Source: Bacillus sonorensis NBRC 101234 = KCTC 13918 (GTDB taxonomy: Bacteria > Bacillota > Bacilli > Bacillales > Bacillaceae). From it: 64,000 nucleotides of DNA. The notes under the pieces are model-generated. The model worked only from the letters and a program-made list of their open reading frames with translations, ran no database searches and was not told the DNA's origin. The stretch covers positions 117,158 through 181,157 of the forward strand of contig NZ_BCVZ01000005.1 of NCBI RefSeq assembly GCF_001592005.1. The letters are read 5' to 3'. This document shows, piece after piece, positions 42,448-51,506 of this stretch. The position numbers were made by a program, and so were the translations under genes. Each line of letters opens with the position of its first letter. Position 1 is the first letter of the stretch.

Positions 42448-43650
42448 CTATTGTTTTTTCTTATCGTCTTCACCTGAAGGGGCATCGACTTTTTCCGCCT
42501 CCCAGAACATCTCGCTGAACACGTCGGCCGTTGCGTCTGCGGCCCGTTCCAGCTCTGCGCGGTTATTATCGACGCCTCCGAATTCCATCAAGACCGATTG
42601 CTCGTTTAAATCCTGGTTGTATACGCCATTATCTCCAGAAGCGCCTTTCGATATAACGCCGCGGCTCAAGCCCGGATATTTTTTTTCCATCCGTTCATGC
42701 AGCTCTTTTGCCAGCTTTAAATTCGCTTCAAAATTAGAGCTTTTTTTGCCGATGACAAACGCGACCCGCGCATAGCTTTTTCCGTTTATCGTCGTCGTGG
42801 TCGCTTTTTTGCGCTGCGCATCCCGGTGAATGTCAATAAAGTACTGCAGATCCTTGTTTCGGGCCATCGCTTCTTTCACGACCGGCCTTGATTCATCATA
42901 GGAGCGCGGATAGCTCCAGCCTTTCTTCTTCAGGTTGGCCTGAATGTCCGTTTTATCCACTTTTGCGCCGACGCCTTGAGATTCCATAGCATCAGCAAGC
43001 ATATCGCTGACAAGCGTGACATTCGCTTTTGAATGCATGGCAAGGTTTGGATCGGTTTCACCCTTTAAAAACGGCAGATACGATTCGGTATTATGCGTGT
43101 TATAAATAAATACCACTTTCCGGTCGCCCGTCGACTGCTCGGGAGGTCTTTTGTTTCCATCGTCTTCTTTCTTTCCTTCAATCTCTGCAAGATTTGCTTC
43201 TCTTTCTTCTTTTAACACTTCAGTCGGCGGCGGAGATTCTGAGGGCATATTGGTATAATCGGTCCCCTGCCCGGCGACGAGAATGTCTGAATCAAAATGC
43301 GAAAAGCCGGGAAGCTCGCGTCCGAGAAAACTCCGCGGGTCTTTTAAATTAATGCTTGTCGCCAATTTGAGAACCAATGGCGAAAGCTCAATCCTTTTGT
43401 TTGGATCAGGCAGTGCAGATGCGAAATAATGGTTTTCCATCCCCAGGATGTGTCCAAACGCCTCACCCGCCAGCTCATCCGTCACCCGGTAAAACGAAGA
43501 AGACGGTCTCAGTTCAGGCCGGAGAGATGTGAGCACCCCTGACAAAATAAAAACAAGCAGCAGGCCGGCAATAAACAAGAAAACTGATTTGACCGCCGTT
43601 CTTCCGTTTACGGCCAGCACAAACTGACGATTTCTGCCTCTTTTTTTCAT
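42448..43650 (-). CDS. spoIIP: Stage II sporulation protein P (cell wall hydrolase)
   Basis: SpoIIP (400 residues) is an amidase and endopeptidase that, with SpoIID and SpoIIM, thins septal peptidoglycan and drives engulfment. One membrane anchor lies near residues 23-42 (VFLFIAGLLLVFILSGVL). The catalytic domain (about 175-385) shows FIYNTHNTESYLPF with its zinc His, DIHRDA with a second His, and LMEFGGVDNN with the catalytic Glu. A Pro/Glu-rich linker precedes it. A stem-loop lies immediately upstream of the GGAGGG site. Confidence 0.96.
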   Translation of the reverse strand: MKKRGRNRQFVLAVNGRTAVKSVFLFIAGLLLVFILSGVLTSLRPELRPSSSFYRVTDELAGEAFGHILGMENHYFASALPDPNKRIELSPLVLKLATSINLKDPRSFLGRELPGFSHFDSDILVAGQGTDYTNMPSESPPPTEVLKEEREANLAEIEGKKEDDGNKRPPEQSTGDRKVVFIYNTHNTESYLPFLKGETDPNLAMHSKANVTLVSDMLADAMESQGVGAKVDKTDIQANLKKKGWSYPRSYDESRPVVKEAMARNKDLQYFIDIHRDAQRKKATTTTINGKSYARVAFVIGKKSSNFEANLKLAKELHERMEKKYPGLSRGVISKGASGDNGVYNQDLNEQSVLMEFGGVDNNRAELERAADATADVFSEMFWEAEKVDAPSGEDDKKKQ

Positions 43651-43664
43651 CGTAATCCCTCCAG

Positions 43665-43696
43665 AGCTTGTCTAGTAAATAGACTATGTACAAGCT
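43665..43696 (-). promoter_or_regulatory. Stem-loop upstream of the spoIIP ribosome-binding site
   Basis: AGCTTGT and ACAAGCT form the outer stem, with GTCTA/TAGAC inside. It starts 2 bases from the GGAGGG site. It lacks a U tract; a role in stability or translation is inference. Confidence 0.4.
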
Positions 43697-43746
43697 AGAG
43701 GAAGTAGAACAAGTAAGTTTCCCGAAAATCACCTGCTCCGGATACA

Positions 43747-43776
43747 AAATAAAGGAGGGGCTGCAGCCTCCTCCTT
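43747..43776 (-). terminator. Terminator of gpr
   Basis: AAGGAGGAGGCTGC and GCAGCCCCTCCTT pair around a central CTGCAG, followed on the minus strand by TTATTTTG. It lies 9 bases past the gpr stop. Confidence 0.75.
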
Positions 43777-43784
43777 GCAATGCT

Positions 43785-44891
43785 TTAATGATTATACATG
43801 CCTTTATTGTCTTGCGATACGTTTTCATGCAGCGCGGTGTTCAGCCCGTTTGCGATGACGTTTGCCATGTCGTCGATAAACGTGTCGACTTCTTTTGGCG
43901 TCACCATTAAATTATGGCCCAATGGGGCAAGCACTTCATAAATCAGCTGCCTTTTTTCATCTTCCTGAAGCCCTCCGACAATGCCGAGGAACGATTTGCG
44001 CTGCTCCTCGTCCGGAAGATCTTCCTCAGTCAACACCTTCTTTTTCCCGAAGCTCATTCCCGCAGGAACAAGGGAACGGGACGGGCTGTTGTCTCTCATT
44101 TCTCTTCCAAAATGCTTCAAAATATAATCGATCGTATCGCTTGTAATCGTGACCGCATCGACTACAGTCGGAACGCCGATGGCGATGACGGGAATGCCGA
44201 GCGTTTCCTTGCTCAATTCTTTTCGTTTATTCCCCACCCCTGAGCCGGGATGTATGCCACTGTCGGAAATTTGGATGGTTGAATTGACGCGTTCGATCGC
44301 CCGTGATGCAAGAGCATCGATCGCGATGACAAAATCGGGCTTTGAACGGTCGATCACGCCCTGGATGATATCGCTCGTCTCGATTCCCGTCAGCCCCATC
44401 ACACCCGGTGAAAGCGCGCTGACCGGACGGTAGCCTTCCTCCACGTTTTCCGGCTGAAGTTGAAACAGATGCCTTGTGACAAGAAGGTTTTCAGTTACAA
44501 GCGGTCCGAGTGAATCAGGGGTCACATTCCAGTTTCCCAGCCCAACAATTAAACAGCTGGCATCCTCTCCAATCCCCAAATACTCAAGAAAAGCGGAAAA
44601 CTCCTTGGCAAACACATTAATCACTTTTTCCTGAAGCTCGGAATCCTGCTGCCTGATTCCCTGCGTTTCAAAGGTTAGATAGCGCCCCGCTTTTTTGCCG
44701 GACAGTTTGGCCCCATCTTCGTCAATATCCATCGTCTGGACTTTTATCCCGTCCTTCTCATATTCTTTGATTGTAAATCCTTTCAGTTCTTGTTGGGGAG
44801 AGGTTTCCCTCTCATGGGCCAAATCCTTTGCTTCAACGGCTAAATCCGTCCGAACGGTATACTGGCTTAAGTCAAGCTTTTTTTTCTCCAT
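43785..44891 (-). CDS. gpr: Germination protease Gpr
   Basis: Gpr (368 residues) cleaves the small acid-soluble spore proteins at germination; it is made as an inactive zymogen and loses its N-terminal propeptide. The propeptide region [21 protein letters not shown] is seen, then [14 protein letters not shown] near residue 115, [11 protein letters not shown] near 175 and [12 protein letters not shown], all A25 family blocks. ATG 44891 has GGAGGG 9 bases upstream; the much longer reading frame upstream does not fit the family. A forespore-type promoter precedes it. spoIIP follows. Confidence 0.97.
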   Translation of the reverse strand: MEKKKLDLSQYTVRTDLAVEAKDLAHERETSPQQELKGFTIKEYEKDGIKVQTMDIDEDGAKLSGKKAGRYLTFETQGIRQQDSELQEKVINVFAKEFSAFLEYLGIGEDASCLIVGLGNWNVTPDSLGPLVTENLLVTRHLFQLQPENVEEGYRPVSALSPGVMGLTGIETSDIIQGVIDRSKPDFVIAIDALASRAIERVNSTIQISDSGIHPGSGVGNKRKELSKETLGIPVIAIGVPTVVDAVTITSDTIDYILKHFGREMRDNSPSRSLVPAGMSFGKKKVLTEEDLPDEEQRKSFLGIVGGLQEDEKRQLIYEVLAPLGHNLMVTPKEVDTFIDDMANVIANGLNTALHENVSQDNKGMYNH

Positions 44892-44923
44892 GTTTGCATT
44901 CCCTCCAAAAACATAACTGTTGA

Positions 44924-44953
44924 TAGTGTTTCCCTGCTGTCCTGCAAACATTC
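44924..44953 (-). promoter_or_regulatory. Candidate forespore (sigma-F/sigma-G) promoter of gpr
   Basis: GAATG (44953-44949), a 15-base spacer and GGAAACACTA (44933-44924). The -10 fits the sigma-F consensus GGNNANANTW and the -35 fits GNATR. gpr is known to be made under sigma-F and sigma-G. Confidence 0.6.
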
Positions 44954-45096
44954 CCCAAAGGACCTCTTTCAAATAAAAATACTTTACATTTATATTGCAA
45001 TCTAAAGGTGTGTTTGATAGAATACAATTTGTTCTATTGTTGAGATCTAACCTATAGAAAAAGGAACAGAGGTTATTTCTTAGGAGGTGAAACACA

Positions 45097-45363
45097 TTGC
45101 CAAACATTAAATCAGCGATCAAACGCACAAAAACAAACAATGAGCGCCGCGCACACAATGCGACGATCAAATCTGCAATGCGCACTGCCATCAAACAAGT
45201 TGAAGCTCTTGTAAGCAACAACGAAGCAGACAAAGCAAAAGCAGCTCTATCCGTTGCAGCTAAGAAAATTGACAAAGCAGCGAAAAAAGGTCTTGTCCAC
45301 AAAAATACTGCGGCTCGTTACAAATCAAACCTTGCTAAAAAAGTGAACGGACTTTCTGCATAA
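45097..45363 (+). CDS. rpsT: Ribosomal protein S20
   Basis: S20 (88 residues) of the 30S subunit, basic and helical: [20 protein letters not shown] at the start and [19 protein letters not shown] at the end. The start is TTG 45097 with TAGGAGG 9 bases upstream; a weak start codon for an abundant ribosomal protein is notable. Monocistronic, divergent from gpr, followed by a strong terminator. Confidence 0.98.
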   Translation: MPNIKSAIKRTKTNNERRAHNATIKSAMRTAIKQVEALVSNNEADKAKAALSVAAKKIDKAAKKGLVHKNTAARYKSNLAKKVNGLSA

Positions 45364-45365
45364 AA

Positions 45366-45393
45366 GAAAGCTTGGCGAAAGCCAAGCTTTTTT
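45366..45393 (+). terminator. Terminator of rpsT
   Basis: AAGCTTGGC, GAAA tetraloop, GCCAAGCTT and a T run. Confidence 0.95.
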
Positions 45394-45421
45394 GCTTGCC
45401 ATGCGAAAAGCGGCCTCTCTC

Positions 45422-46465
45422 CTATAGAGGGCCGCTTTTTTCATCCGGCTGCAAAAGCCGTAGCAGAAACAGTTCAAGCAGAAGCTGCTTGTCCTTTTTT
45501 CCGGTCTTCATTTCATAATCGATCACGGCGAGCTGTTCGATAATGCTTTTGAGCTCCTGTTCTGAAAACAGCCTCGCCTGATCGCTCGCCAGCTTTATTC
45601 TGAACGGATGGACTTTAAGATTTGAAGCAATTTGCTTTTGTCCGTAGCCCTGCTGTGAAAAATATTTGGTATGCAGGATCAGCCGGAATTGATTGGCGAT
45701 CAGCGCCATCATTTTAATCGGTTCTTCATTTTGTTTCAACAGGTCGTAAAAAATCTGGAGCGCTTCTGTTCGCCTGCGGTTGACGACCTTGTTGATCAAT
45801 TCAAAAATATTCTGCTCGAGTCCCCTTGCAACAAGCTTTCTAACGTCATCCAGCATAATCTGATCGCGGTCGCCGATATATGTACTGAGCTTTTTGACCT
45901 CTTGAGCGATGGCCGACAGGCTCGCATTGCATAATATGACAAGCTCCTCAGCCGCTTCTGTTTCGATTTGTTTCCCCTCTGAGGCGGCAAGGCTTTTCAT
46001 GAAGTCGGCTGTTTCTTTCCCGTTCAGCTCTTTCGCTTCGACCATATGCGCGTGTTTTTTCAGCAGCTTGGTCAGCTTTTTTCGTTCATCGAGCTTTTCA
46101 TAAGGAGCCAGCAAAACAAACACGGTGTAAGGCGCCGGCTGCGCGATGTAAGCCTCAAGAGCGCCCAGGTTGTGTTCCAGCTTTTCCTTCTTTTTTTCAG
46201 CCGTTAAAAAAGACGGGTTTTTAGCAACGACGAGACGCCTCTCTCCCATAAAAGGAAAGGTTTCAGCATCTTCAACGGCAAGATCGAGCGCATCTTCTTC
46301 CAAGTCAAACACGGAAAGATTAAAGTCTTTCGTTTCTTCATCAACGACGGCTTGTCTTATCATTTGAACCGTCTCCTGCAGCAGATATGTCTCTTTTCCG
46401 TATAAACAGTAAACAGGATGAATATTGCCTTTTTTTAAGCTTTTCCAAACATCAAATACCATCAT
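45422..46465 (-). CDS. holA: DNA polymerase III delta subunit HolA
   Basis: HolA (YqeN, 347 residues) is the clamp-loader subunit that opens the beta clamp. The N-terminal AAA-like domain begins FDVWKSLKKGNIHPVYCLYGKETYLL (in parts: HPVYCLYGKETYLL near residue 15), followed by GERRLVVAKNP, NIFELINKVVNRRRTEAL and GKKDKQLLLELFLL at the C-terminus. ATG 46465 has AGAGGA 8 bases upstream; the next codon is also ATG and an equally possible start. Confidence 0.95.
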   Translation of the reverse strand: MMVFDVWKSLKKGNIHPVYCLYGKETYLLQETVQMIRQAVVDEETKDFNLSVFDLEEDALDLAVEDAETFPFMGERRLVVAKNPSFLTAEKKKEKLEHNLGALEAYIAQPAPYTVFVLLAPYEKLDERKKLTKLLKKHAHMVEAKELNGKETADFMKSLAASEGKQIETEAAEELVILCNASLSAIAQEVKKLSTYIGDRDQIMLDDVRKLVARGLEQNIFELINKVVNRRRTEALQIFYDLLKQNEEPIKMMALIANQFRLILHTKYFSQQGYGQKQIASNLKVHPFRIKLASDQARLFSEQELKSIIEQLAVIDYEMKTGKKDKQLLLELFLLRLLQPDEKSGPL

Positions 46466-46694
46466 CTGTACTTTCCTCTCTTTCATCCTTCCCTTCTATC
46501 CTAAAGTGTGTGTTCCAATTAGTAAAGAGAGAAGCGGAGTCATCCGCTCTCTCATTTATAATAAACGCCTTCTATAAACCCCCGGGCCAGTTTATAAAAG
46601 ACGATGTTCATAAATGTTAGAAAACGGTTGCAGGAAGCTTCTAGATTTTTCTAAGGAATTGAATTATACTGAATATCAATAGGAGGGGTAAATT

Positions 46695-46826
46695 GTGAAT
46701 GAATTTGAAAAAGACGTACAAAGCAAACGTAATGATCTTGTAGATTCAGGTGTCGGTTTTGTCGTGGCTTTTGGATTTTTTGCTGCAATGTTTATCATCG
46801 CTACTGTCATACATTTGGCTGCATGA
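46695..46826 (+). CDS. yqzM: YqzM family small membrane protein
   Basis: A 43-residue protein: a charged head (NEFEKDVQSKRNDLVDSG) and one membrane helix (about 21-40, FVVAFGFFAAMFIIATVI). It matches the B. subtilis YqzM family. GTG start at 46695 with AGGAGGGG 6 bases upstream. Function unknown. It lies on the plus strand between holA and the comE operon, as in B. subtilis. Confidence 0.93.
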   Translation: MNEFEKDVQSKRNDLVDSGVGFVVAFGFFAAMFIIATVIHLAA

Positions 46827-46889
46827 CCGCAGCCGGATTTCGCGGCATCACATATGAAAAAACTTTTGCCTTCCGCCAGCCAAACTGCC

Positions 46890-46913
46890 GACTGCTTAAC
46901 CGCAGTCTTTTTT
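46890..46913 (+). terminator. Terminator of yqzM
   Basis: GACTGC, 6 bases, GCAGTC and a run of six Ts. It ends just before the comEC stop codon on the other strand. Confidence 0.88.
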
Positions 46914-46916
46914 CTG

Positions 46917-49247
46917 TTACGGGGAATATACTTTATCATATGGAGGATGGAGCAAAAACGTTCCGTCCCCTCTTCCAAATAGGTACTGAACCGCTCCGTC
47001 CCGGTCTGTCCTGAACACCTTGACCTGATGGCGTTTTAAAATCTCCAGCACCTCTTTGTGGGGATGGCGGTAGCGATTGTTTTCCCCCGCCGATATGAGG
47101 GCCGCTTTCGGTTCGATACGGTTGATCAGCTCCTCTCCTGTCGATCCTTTGCTCCCATGGTGGCCGACTTTAAGAATGTCGGCTTTCAGCCTTGGATAGG
47201 CTTTGAGCATCTCCCGCTCGCCTTCCTTTTCCAAATCGCCTGTTAAAAGCCAGCTGAAGCCTCCAGCGTTCATCCATAAAACGAGGGAACTGTTGTTTTT
47301 GCTGTTTTTGTCTGCCGTTTCCGGCGAAAGAACATAAAACACCAGATCACCAATGACCAAGCGGTCCCCTCTCTTTGCCGTTTTCACATCCACTCCCCTT
47401 TCCAGAGCAAAACGGAGGAGCTTTTCATCTGCCGGTTCTGCCGCATATCCTTTCGGCACAATCAATTGTTTCACCTTATTTTTCCCGATCAGAATTTCAG
47501 CCTCTCCCATATGATCATGATCGGCATGCGTCAAAATCAAAGCATCAAGTTGTTTAACGCCTTTTGAAGCAAGAAAGGGGATTAATACTCTTTCTCCCAA
47601 GGATACATCTTTTTTTCTTTCCCGCCATGCCTCCTTTTTAAAGGAAACAATCCCTCCGGTATCAATTAAAACATTTCCCTTTTGCCCCGGAGCGCTGATA
47701 TATATGCTGTCTCCCTGCCCGACATCAAGCATTGTCACTTCTCCTGAACCGATGAAATGCGGGGCAGCGGCGTGAAACAGAAAAGCGGAAGCAAGCAGAC
47801 AAGCCGGAATGGCGAGCGTTTTGCAAGAGATTGCTTTTTCGATAGACATCAGAAGGACACATATTGAAGCTATATAAAAAAGCAAATGGATGACATCGGG
47901 TTTAACAGCGGAGAACGTGAAGATCTCAAGGGAAGACGCCGCTTTTACCGCCCAATGGCTCCATCCGAGCAGCCAGTCAAGCACGCCCATTGCAAGATTC
48001 CCAAGAGGAGGCGCAACCAACAAAATCAATAACCCGCCAAATGACAGCGGCATCACGATGAACACATAAAACGGTACAAAACATAGATTCATGAGGACAC
48101 TGAGGAAGGAAACCTCTTGAAAGTGAAAGAGAAGAATCGGAAGTGAACCGAGCTGGGCCACAAAAGAAGCCAACAACAGCCTGACGGTTTGATGTTTAGG
48201 TTTTAAAAGTATTTCTTTTGAAAGAATAAACACGAAGGATGCTGCAAAAGAAAGCTGAAAACCTGCCTGGAAAAGCATATAGGGGTTGAATAACAATAGA
48301 CCGAGCCAGGCAATGCTGAGAACCTGCGCGCTCCTTAAACGATTCTTGAACAATGAAGAAAGCAAATATATTTCAGACATGAACGCCGCTCTAAGCACCG
48401 AGGGAGCTGCGCCTGTCAGCATAACCGCGGCTGGAAGCATCATGATCAAGCACCATTTTGCATGTTCCCTCGTTATCCCGATCCGGAGCAGCATGTAAAA
48501 TAAAACGGCCGAAAGTATGCCTACATGGAGACCTGAAATGGCTAGAAGATGGATGATCCCGAGGCTTTGATATCCGTCCAGCACGTCCTGCTCAATCAGA
48601 AACCTGTCGCCGAAAACCAGCGCCTGTACAATACCCGCAGATGTTTCAGGCACATGTTTCTCTATAAAACCAAGACCGGCTTTTCGGATTTTCAGCAAAA
48701 ATGAAGCCGGACCGCCTCCTGACTGACAGCCTTTGATCGACTGAACCGAAAAATTCCAGTGAATGCCCTGCTGGCGCAGATATTCTTTACGATCAAACGT
48801 CCCGGGTACAGTTGCTCTCTTAGGAGTTTTTAATACGCCTGTCATGAAACATGTACTGCCCGGCTCAAACTTCGAAAGCGCCGCTTTTTCCTGTGGAGAC
48901 TGAAGGATGTAGTTCGCTTTCACCGCTTCTCCTTCAGCCATTTCGGCAGTGAAAGCGAGACGGTCCCCGTCTATTCTCGGAATATCGCGAACAGACATGT
49001 ACGCACGGAAAGCGCCTTCCTTGTAGCGAGTCGTATTCGAACTGTCAATGGCCATAAAATAAATCATATAAAAACCGCAGATGACTGTACAAATGAAAAA
49101 AAGGAGAAATTGCTTCTTGATCTGACTGAAGATGAAAAGCAGACTTAAAAAGATGATGAGAGGGAGAAAAGAAGAAGATTGGGCGGAAGCAATTCCGGCT
49201 GCTGCTGAAATTGCTCCGCAGGGAAGGATGCGGTAGAGAAGACCCAT
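46917..49247 (-). CDS. comEC: DNA uptake channel protein ComEC
   Basis: ComEC (776 residues) forms the inner-membrane channel for transforming DNA. Membrane helices at the N-terminus, then an OB-fold-like extracellular part (about 75-200), the competence domain with many helices (about 215-480, starting AGIVQALVFGDRFLI and LAISGLHVGI), and a C-terminal metallo-beta-lactamase-like domain (about 505-776) with LDVGQGDSIYI, LTHADHDHMGEAE and VGHHGSKGS; the HxDHD motif is intact, consistent with a nuclease role. Length equals the B. subtilis protein. Third gene of comEA-comEB-comEC. Confidence 0.97.
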   Translation of the reverse strand: MGLLYRILPCGAISAAAGIASAQSSSFLPLIIFLSLLFIFSQIKKQFLLFFICTVICGFYMIYFMAIDSSNTTRYKEGAFRAYMSVRDIPRIDGDRLAFTAEMAEGEAVKANYILQSPQEKAALSKFEPGSTCFMTGVLKTPKRATVPGTFDRKEYLRQQGIHWNFSVQSIKGCQSGGGPASFLLKIRKAGLGFIEKHVPETSAGIVQALVFGDRFLIEQDVLDGYQSLGIIHLLAISGLHVGILSAVLFYMLLRIGITREHAKWCLIMMLPAAVMLTGAAPSVLRAAFMSEIYLLSSLFKNRLRSAQVLSIAWLGLLLFNPYMLFQAGFQLSFAASFVFILSKEILLKPKHQTVRLLLASFVAQLGSLPILLFHFQEVSFLSVLMNLCFVPFYVFIVMPLSFGGLLILLVAPPLGNLAMGVLDWLLGWSHWAVKAASSLEIFTFSAVKPDVIHLLFYIASICVLLMSIEKAISCKTLAIPACLLASAFLFHAAAPHFIGSGEVTMLDVGQGDSIYISAPGQKGNVLIDTGGIVSFKKEAWRERKKDVSLGERVLIPFLASKGVKQLDALILTHADHDHMGEAEILIGKNKVKQLIVPKGYAAEPADEKLLRFALERGVDVKTAKRGDRLVIGDLVFYVLSPETADKNSKNNSSLVLWMNAGGFSWLLTGDLEKEGEREMLKAYPRLKADILKVGHHGSKGSTGEELINRIEPKAALISAGENNRYRHPHKEVLEILKRHQVKVFRTDRDGAVQYLFGRGDGTFLLHPPYDKVYSP

Positions 49248-49253
49248 TGTAGA

Positions 49254-49823
49254 TTACACGTAGCTCGTAAACAACTTATTGGCCTGTTCATGGATTTTTC
49301 TGATTTCCGCTTCTTCCAGTCCCGCCTCAGACAGCTGTCTGATCAGATCGGCCACAAATGATAATTTCTCCTGATTTTTCAAGTCAATGATCATTTCGTC
49401 CAGCTCCACCTGCTCCACTCTGACCGAAGCCTGCTCGAACAGTTCGGCTGCATACGGATGATTTTTATAATCCTTTGCATAATATATCGTTTTGATTCCC
49501 GCTTGAATAATGGATTTGCAGCATTGGATGCACGGAAAGTGAGTCACGTATATTTCAGCGCCTTCAGTCGGAACGCCGAATTTTGCACATTGAAGGATCG
49601 CATTCATTTCCGCGTGAATCGTCCTGACACAGTGCCCGTCGATGACGTAGCAGCCTTCATCTGTACAATGGACTCCTCCAGCGATTGATCCATTGTAGCC
49701 TCCGGCGATAATTCGTTTATCCCTGACTATCGTTGCTCCCACAGCAAGCCTTGTACAAGTACTGCGAAGCGCAAGCAAATGGCTTTGCGCCATAAAGTAT
49801 TGATCCCAAGAAATCCGTTCCAC
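49254..49823 (-). CDS. comEB: dCMP deaminase family protein ComEB
   Basis: ComEB (189 residues) is a deoxycytidylate deaminase homologue in the competence operon. The zinc site is complete: HAEMNAILQC with His and catalytic Glu near residue 71, and PCIQCCKS with two Cys near 98-101; an extra N-terminal Cys/His pair (VHCTDEGC) adds a second zinc site typical of the family. GTG 49823 was chosen, with GGAGGG 7 bases upstream and the B. subtilis start ERISWDQYFMAQSHLLALRS. It is dispensable for transformation in B. subtilis (known). Confidence 0.95.
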   Translation of the reverse strand: MERISWDQYFMAQSHLLALRSTCTRLAVGATIVRDKRIIAGGYNGSIAGGVHCTDEGCYVIDGHCVRTIHAEMNAILQCAKFGVPTEGAEIYVTHFPCIQCCKSIIQAGIKTIYYAKDYKNHPYAAELFEQASVRVEQVELDEMIIDLKNQEKLSFVADLIRQLSEAGLEEAEIRKIHEQANKLFTSYV

Positions 49824-49890
49824 TTCATTTCCCTCCAAAATACGATGTAAGCTTCCCTAAGTTTACATATGTTTATCCTTTGGCGTCAAT

Positions 49891-50514
49891 TTACTTTACT
49901 GATATTGACGATTTTATTTTCTCAAACGTTTTTTCGCCAATCCCTGATACGTTTGTAATGTCTTCAATCCCCTGAAAAGGGCCGTTCTCTTCACGGTATG
50001 CGGCGATCGCCTCCGCTTTTGAAGGTCCGACGCCGGGGATCGCTTGAAGCTCCTCGTGGGAAGCGGTATTGATATTCACCGTTTCCGTTCCGCCTTCAGC
50101 ACTTGATGGTGCTGCCGTTCCTGTACCGGCTTGAACGGTTTCTTCGCCTTCAAACGGAATATAAATCACCATGCCGTCCTGAAGGACAGCAGCCAGATTG
50201 ATTTGTTTTCCCTCTGCGTTTTTCACGGTGCCCCCGGCTTTTTTCAGCAATTGGTGCACTCTTTCTCCCGTCTTCATCTCATAAACGCCCGGTTTTTTAA
50301 CAGCCCCCTTCAGATCTACGACAATTCTGTCCGGTTCTTCGCTTTCCTTTTTCTCCGCTAGATCGGCCGCTTGAACGGATGCGGCATCAGCCGGCAAAGA
50401 GTCGCTTCCGGCTGATTCATGGTGGAGTTTTGGCATTACCATGATCGAAATGACAGAGAGCGCCGCAATAAAGACTCCCGCCACAGCCCATTTGTAACGT
50501 TTCAGACTATTCAC
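49891..50514 (-). CDS. comEA: Competence DNA receptor ComEA
   Basis: ComEA (207 residues), the membrane-anchored double-stranded DNA receptor of transformation. One membrane helix near the N-terminus (about 9-26, WAVAGVFIAALSVISIMV), a linker, a SLBB-like domain (about 65-125, VDLKGAVKKPGVYEMK), a Gly/Thr/Ala-rich linker and the C-terminal helix-hairpin-helix DNA-binding domain (about 145-207, NINTASHEELQAIPGVGPSKAEAI). GTG 50514 has AGGTGA 7 bases upstream; an adjacent TTG or an upstream ATG is possible. I could not find a convincing ComK box. Confidence 0.94.
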   Translation of the reverse strand: MNSLKRYKWAVAGVFIAALSVISIMVMPKLHHESAGSDSLPADAASVQAADLAEKKESEEPDRIVVDLKGAVKKPGVYEMKTGERVHQLLKKAGGTVKNAEGKQINLAAVLQDGMVIYIPFEGEETVQAGTGTAAPSSAEGGTETVNINTASHEELQAIPGVGPSKAEAIAAYREENGPFQGIEDITNVSGIGEKTFEKIKSSISVK

Positions 50515-50600
50515 CAACAACTCACCTTGCTTTCCATACATATTTTGACTAAGGCCTTCATATCGTTTAAAAGATACAGGTTTAAAGGAGGGGAGAACGA

Positions 50601-51422
50601 TTGAAAATCGGCTTTATCGGCACAGGAAATATGGGGACCATACTCATTGAGGCGCTAATTGAATCTAAAGCGGCCATTCCCTCATCTTTAACAATCACAA
50701 ACAGAACGATCGACAAAGCGTTAAACATAAAAAAGCGATACCCGGGCATTCAGGTCGCAGAGCGGCCGGAAGAAGCCGTTTCCGAAAGCGAGGCCGTGTT
50801 TATTTGTGTAAAGCCGCATGATATACACCCTTTGTTAAAACGATTGGCACCTGTTTTCACACCGGATCAGATTGTGATTACCATAACGAGCCCGGTTCAG
50901 GTCGAACAGCTTGAAACCATTGTTCCGTGCCAGGCGGCGAGAGTGATTCCAAGCATTACAAACAGGGCTTTGTCAGGCGTTTCGCTTTTAACATTCGGTG
51001 AAAGCTGCAAACCGGAGACAAGAGAAAAGATCACAGACCTGATGAAGAAGATATCGATTCCTCTGGAAATCGAAAACGGCATTACAAGGGTTGCCTCAGA
51101 TATTGTCAGCTGCGGCCCCGCCTTTATCAGCTATTTAATCCAGGAGTTTATCCAAGCGGCCGTTGAAGAAACATCTGTGTCGAAAGAGGATGCCATTTTG
51201 ATGTCAAAGGAAATGCTTGTCGGTTTGGGAAGGCTGCTCGAAAGCGAACTTTATACACTGCCGACGCTTCAGAAAAAGGTTTGTGTAAAAGGCGGGGTGA
51301 CCGGTGAAGGGATCAAGGCGCTGGAAAGCGGTGTTCAAGACATGTTCCGCCAGATGTTCCGCAACACCCATTTGAAGTATGAAGAGGATATTGCCGCCGT
51401 CAAGAAGCAATTCCAAGTCTGA
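50601..51422 (+). CDS. comER: ComER, pyrroline-5-carboxylate reductase-like protein
   Basis: A 273-residue NAD(P)-binding protein of the ProC fold. The dinucleotide motif is IGFIGTGNMGTIL at the N-terminus, and GGVTGEGIKALE near residue 230 matches the ProC signature. It is transcribed divergently from comEA with only about 85 bp between, the classic comER position. It is not needed for competence; a role in sporulation or biofilm onset has been reported. TTG start at 50601 with GGAGGGG upstream. Confidence 0.93.
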   Translation: MKIGFIGTGNMGTILIEALIESKAAIPSSLTITNRTIDKALNIKKRYPGIQVAERPEEAVSESEAVFICVKPHDIHPLLKRLAPVFTPDQIVITITSPVQVEQLETIVPCQAARVIPSITNRALSGVSLLTFGESCKPETREKITDLMKKISIPLEIENGITRVASDIVSCGPAFISYLIQEFIQAAVEETSVSKEDAILMSKEMLVGLGRLLESELYTLPTLQKKVCVKGGVTGEGIKALESGVQDMFRQMFRNTHLKYEEDIAAVKKQFQV

Positions 51423-51472
51423 TTCATTGTTGCATACCTGATGCGGTTTCTCAACAACGAAAAAAGGCATTT

Positions 51473-51506
51473 TTAAAACCATCGTCATGTTAAACGATGG
51501 TTTTAG
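51473..51506. terminator. Bidirectional terminator between comER and yqeM
   Basis: AAAACCATCGT and ACGATGGTTTT form an 11-bp stem, followed by TAGCTTTTTT on the plus strand and an A-rich stretch on the other side. It overlaps the 3' end of yqeM. Confidence 0.85.

Noticed and set aside
44892..45302. A 137-residue N-terminal extension of Gpr
   Set aside because: It runs through the promoter and antisense to rpsT, and does not fit the family; ATG 44891 has a good site.
50515..50600. ComK box upstream of comEA
   Set aside because: No pair of AAAA-N5-TTTT boxes at a proper distance could be found by eye.
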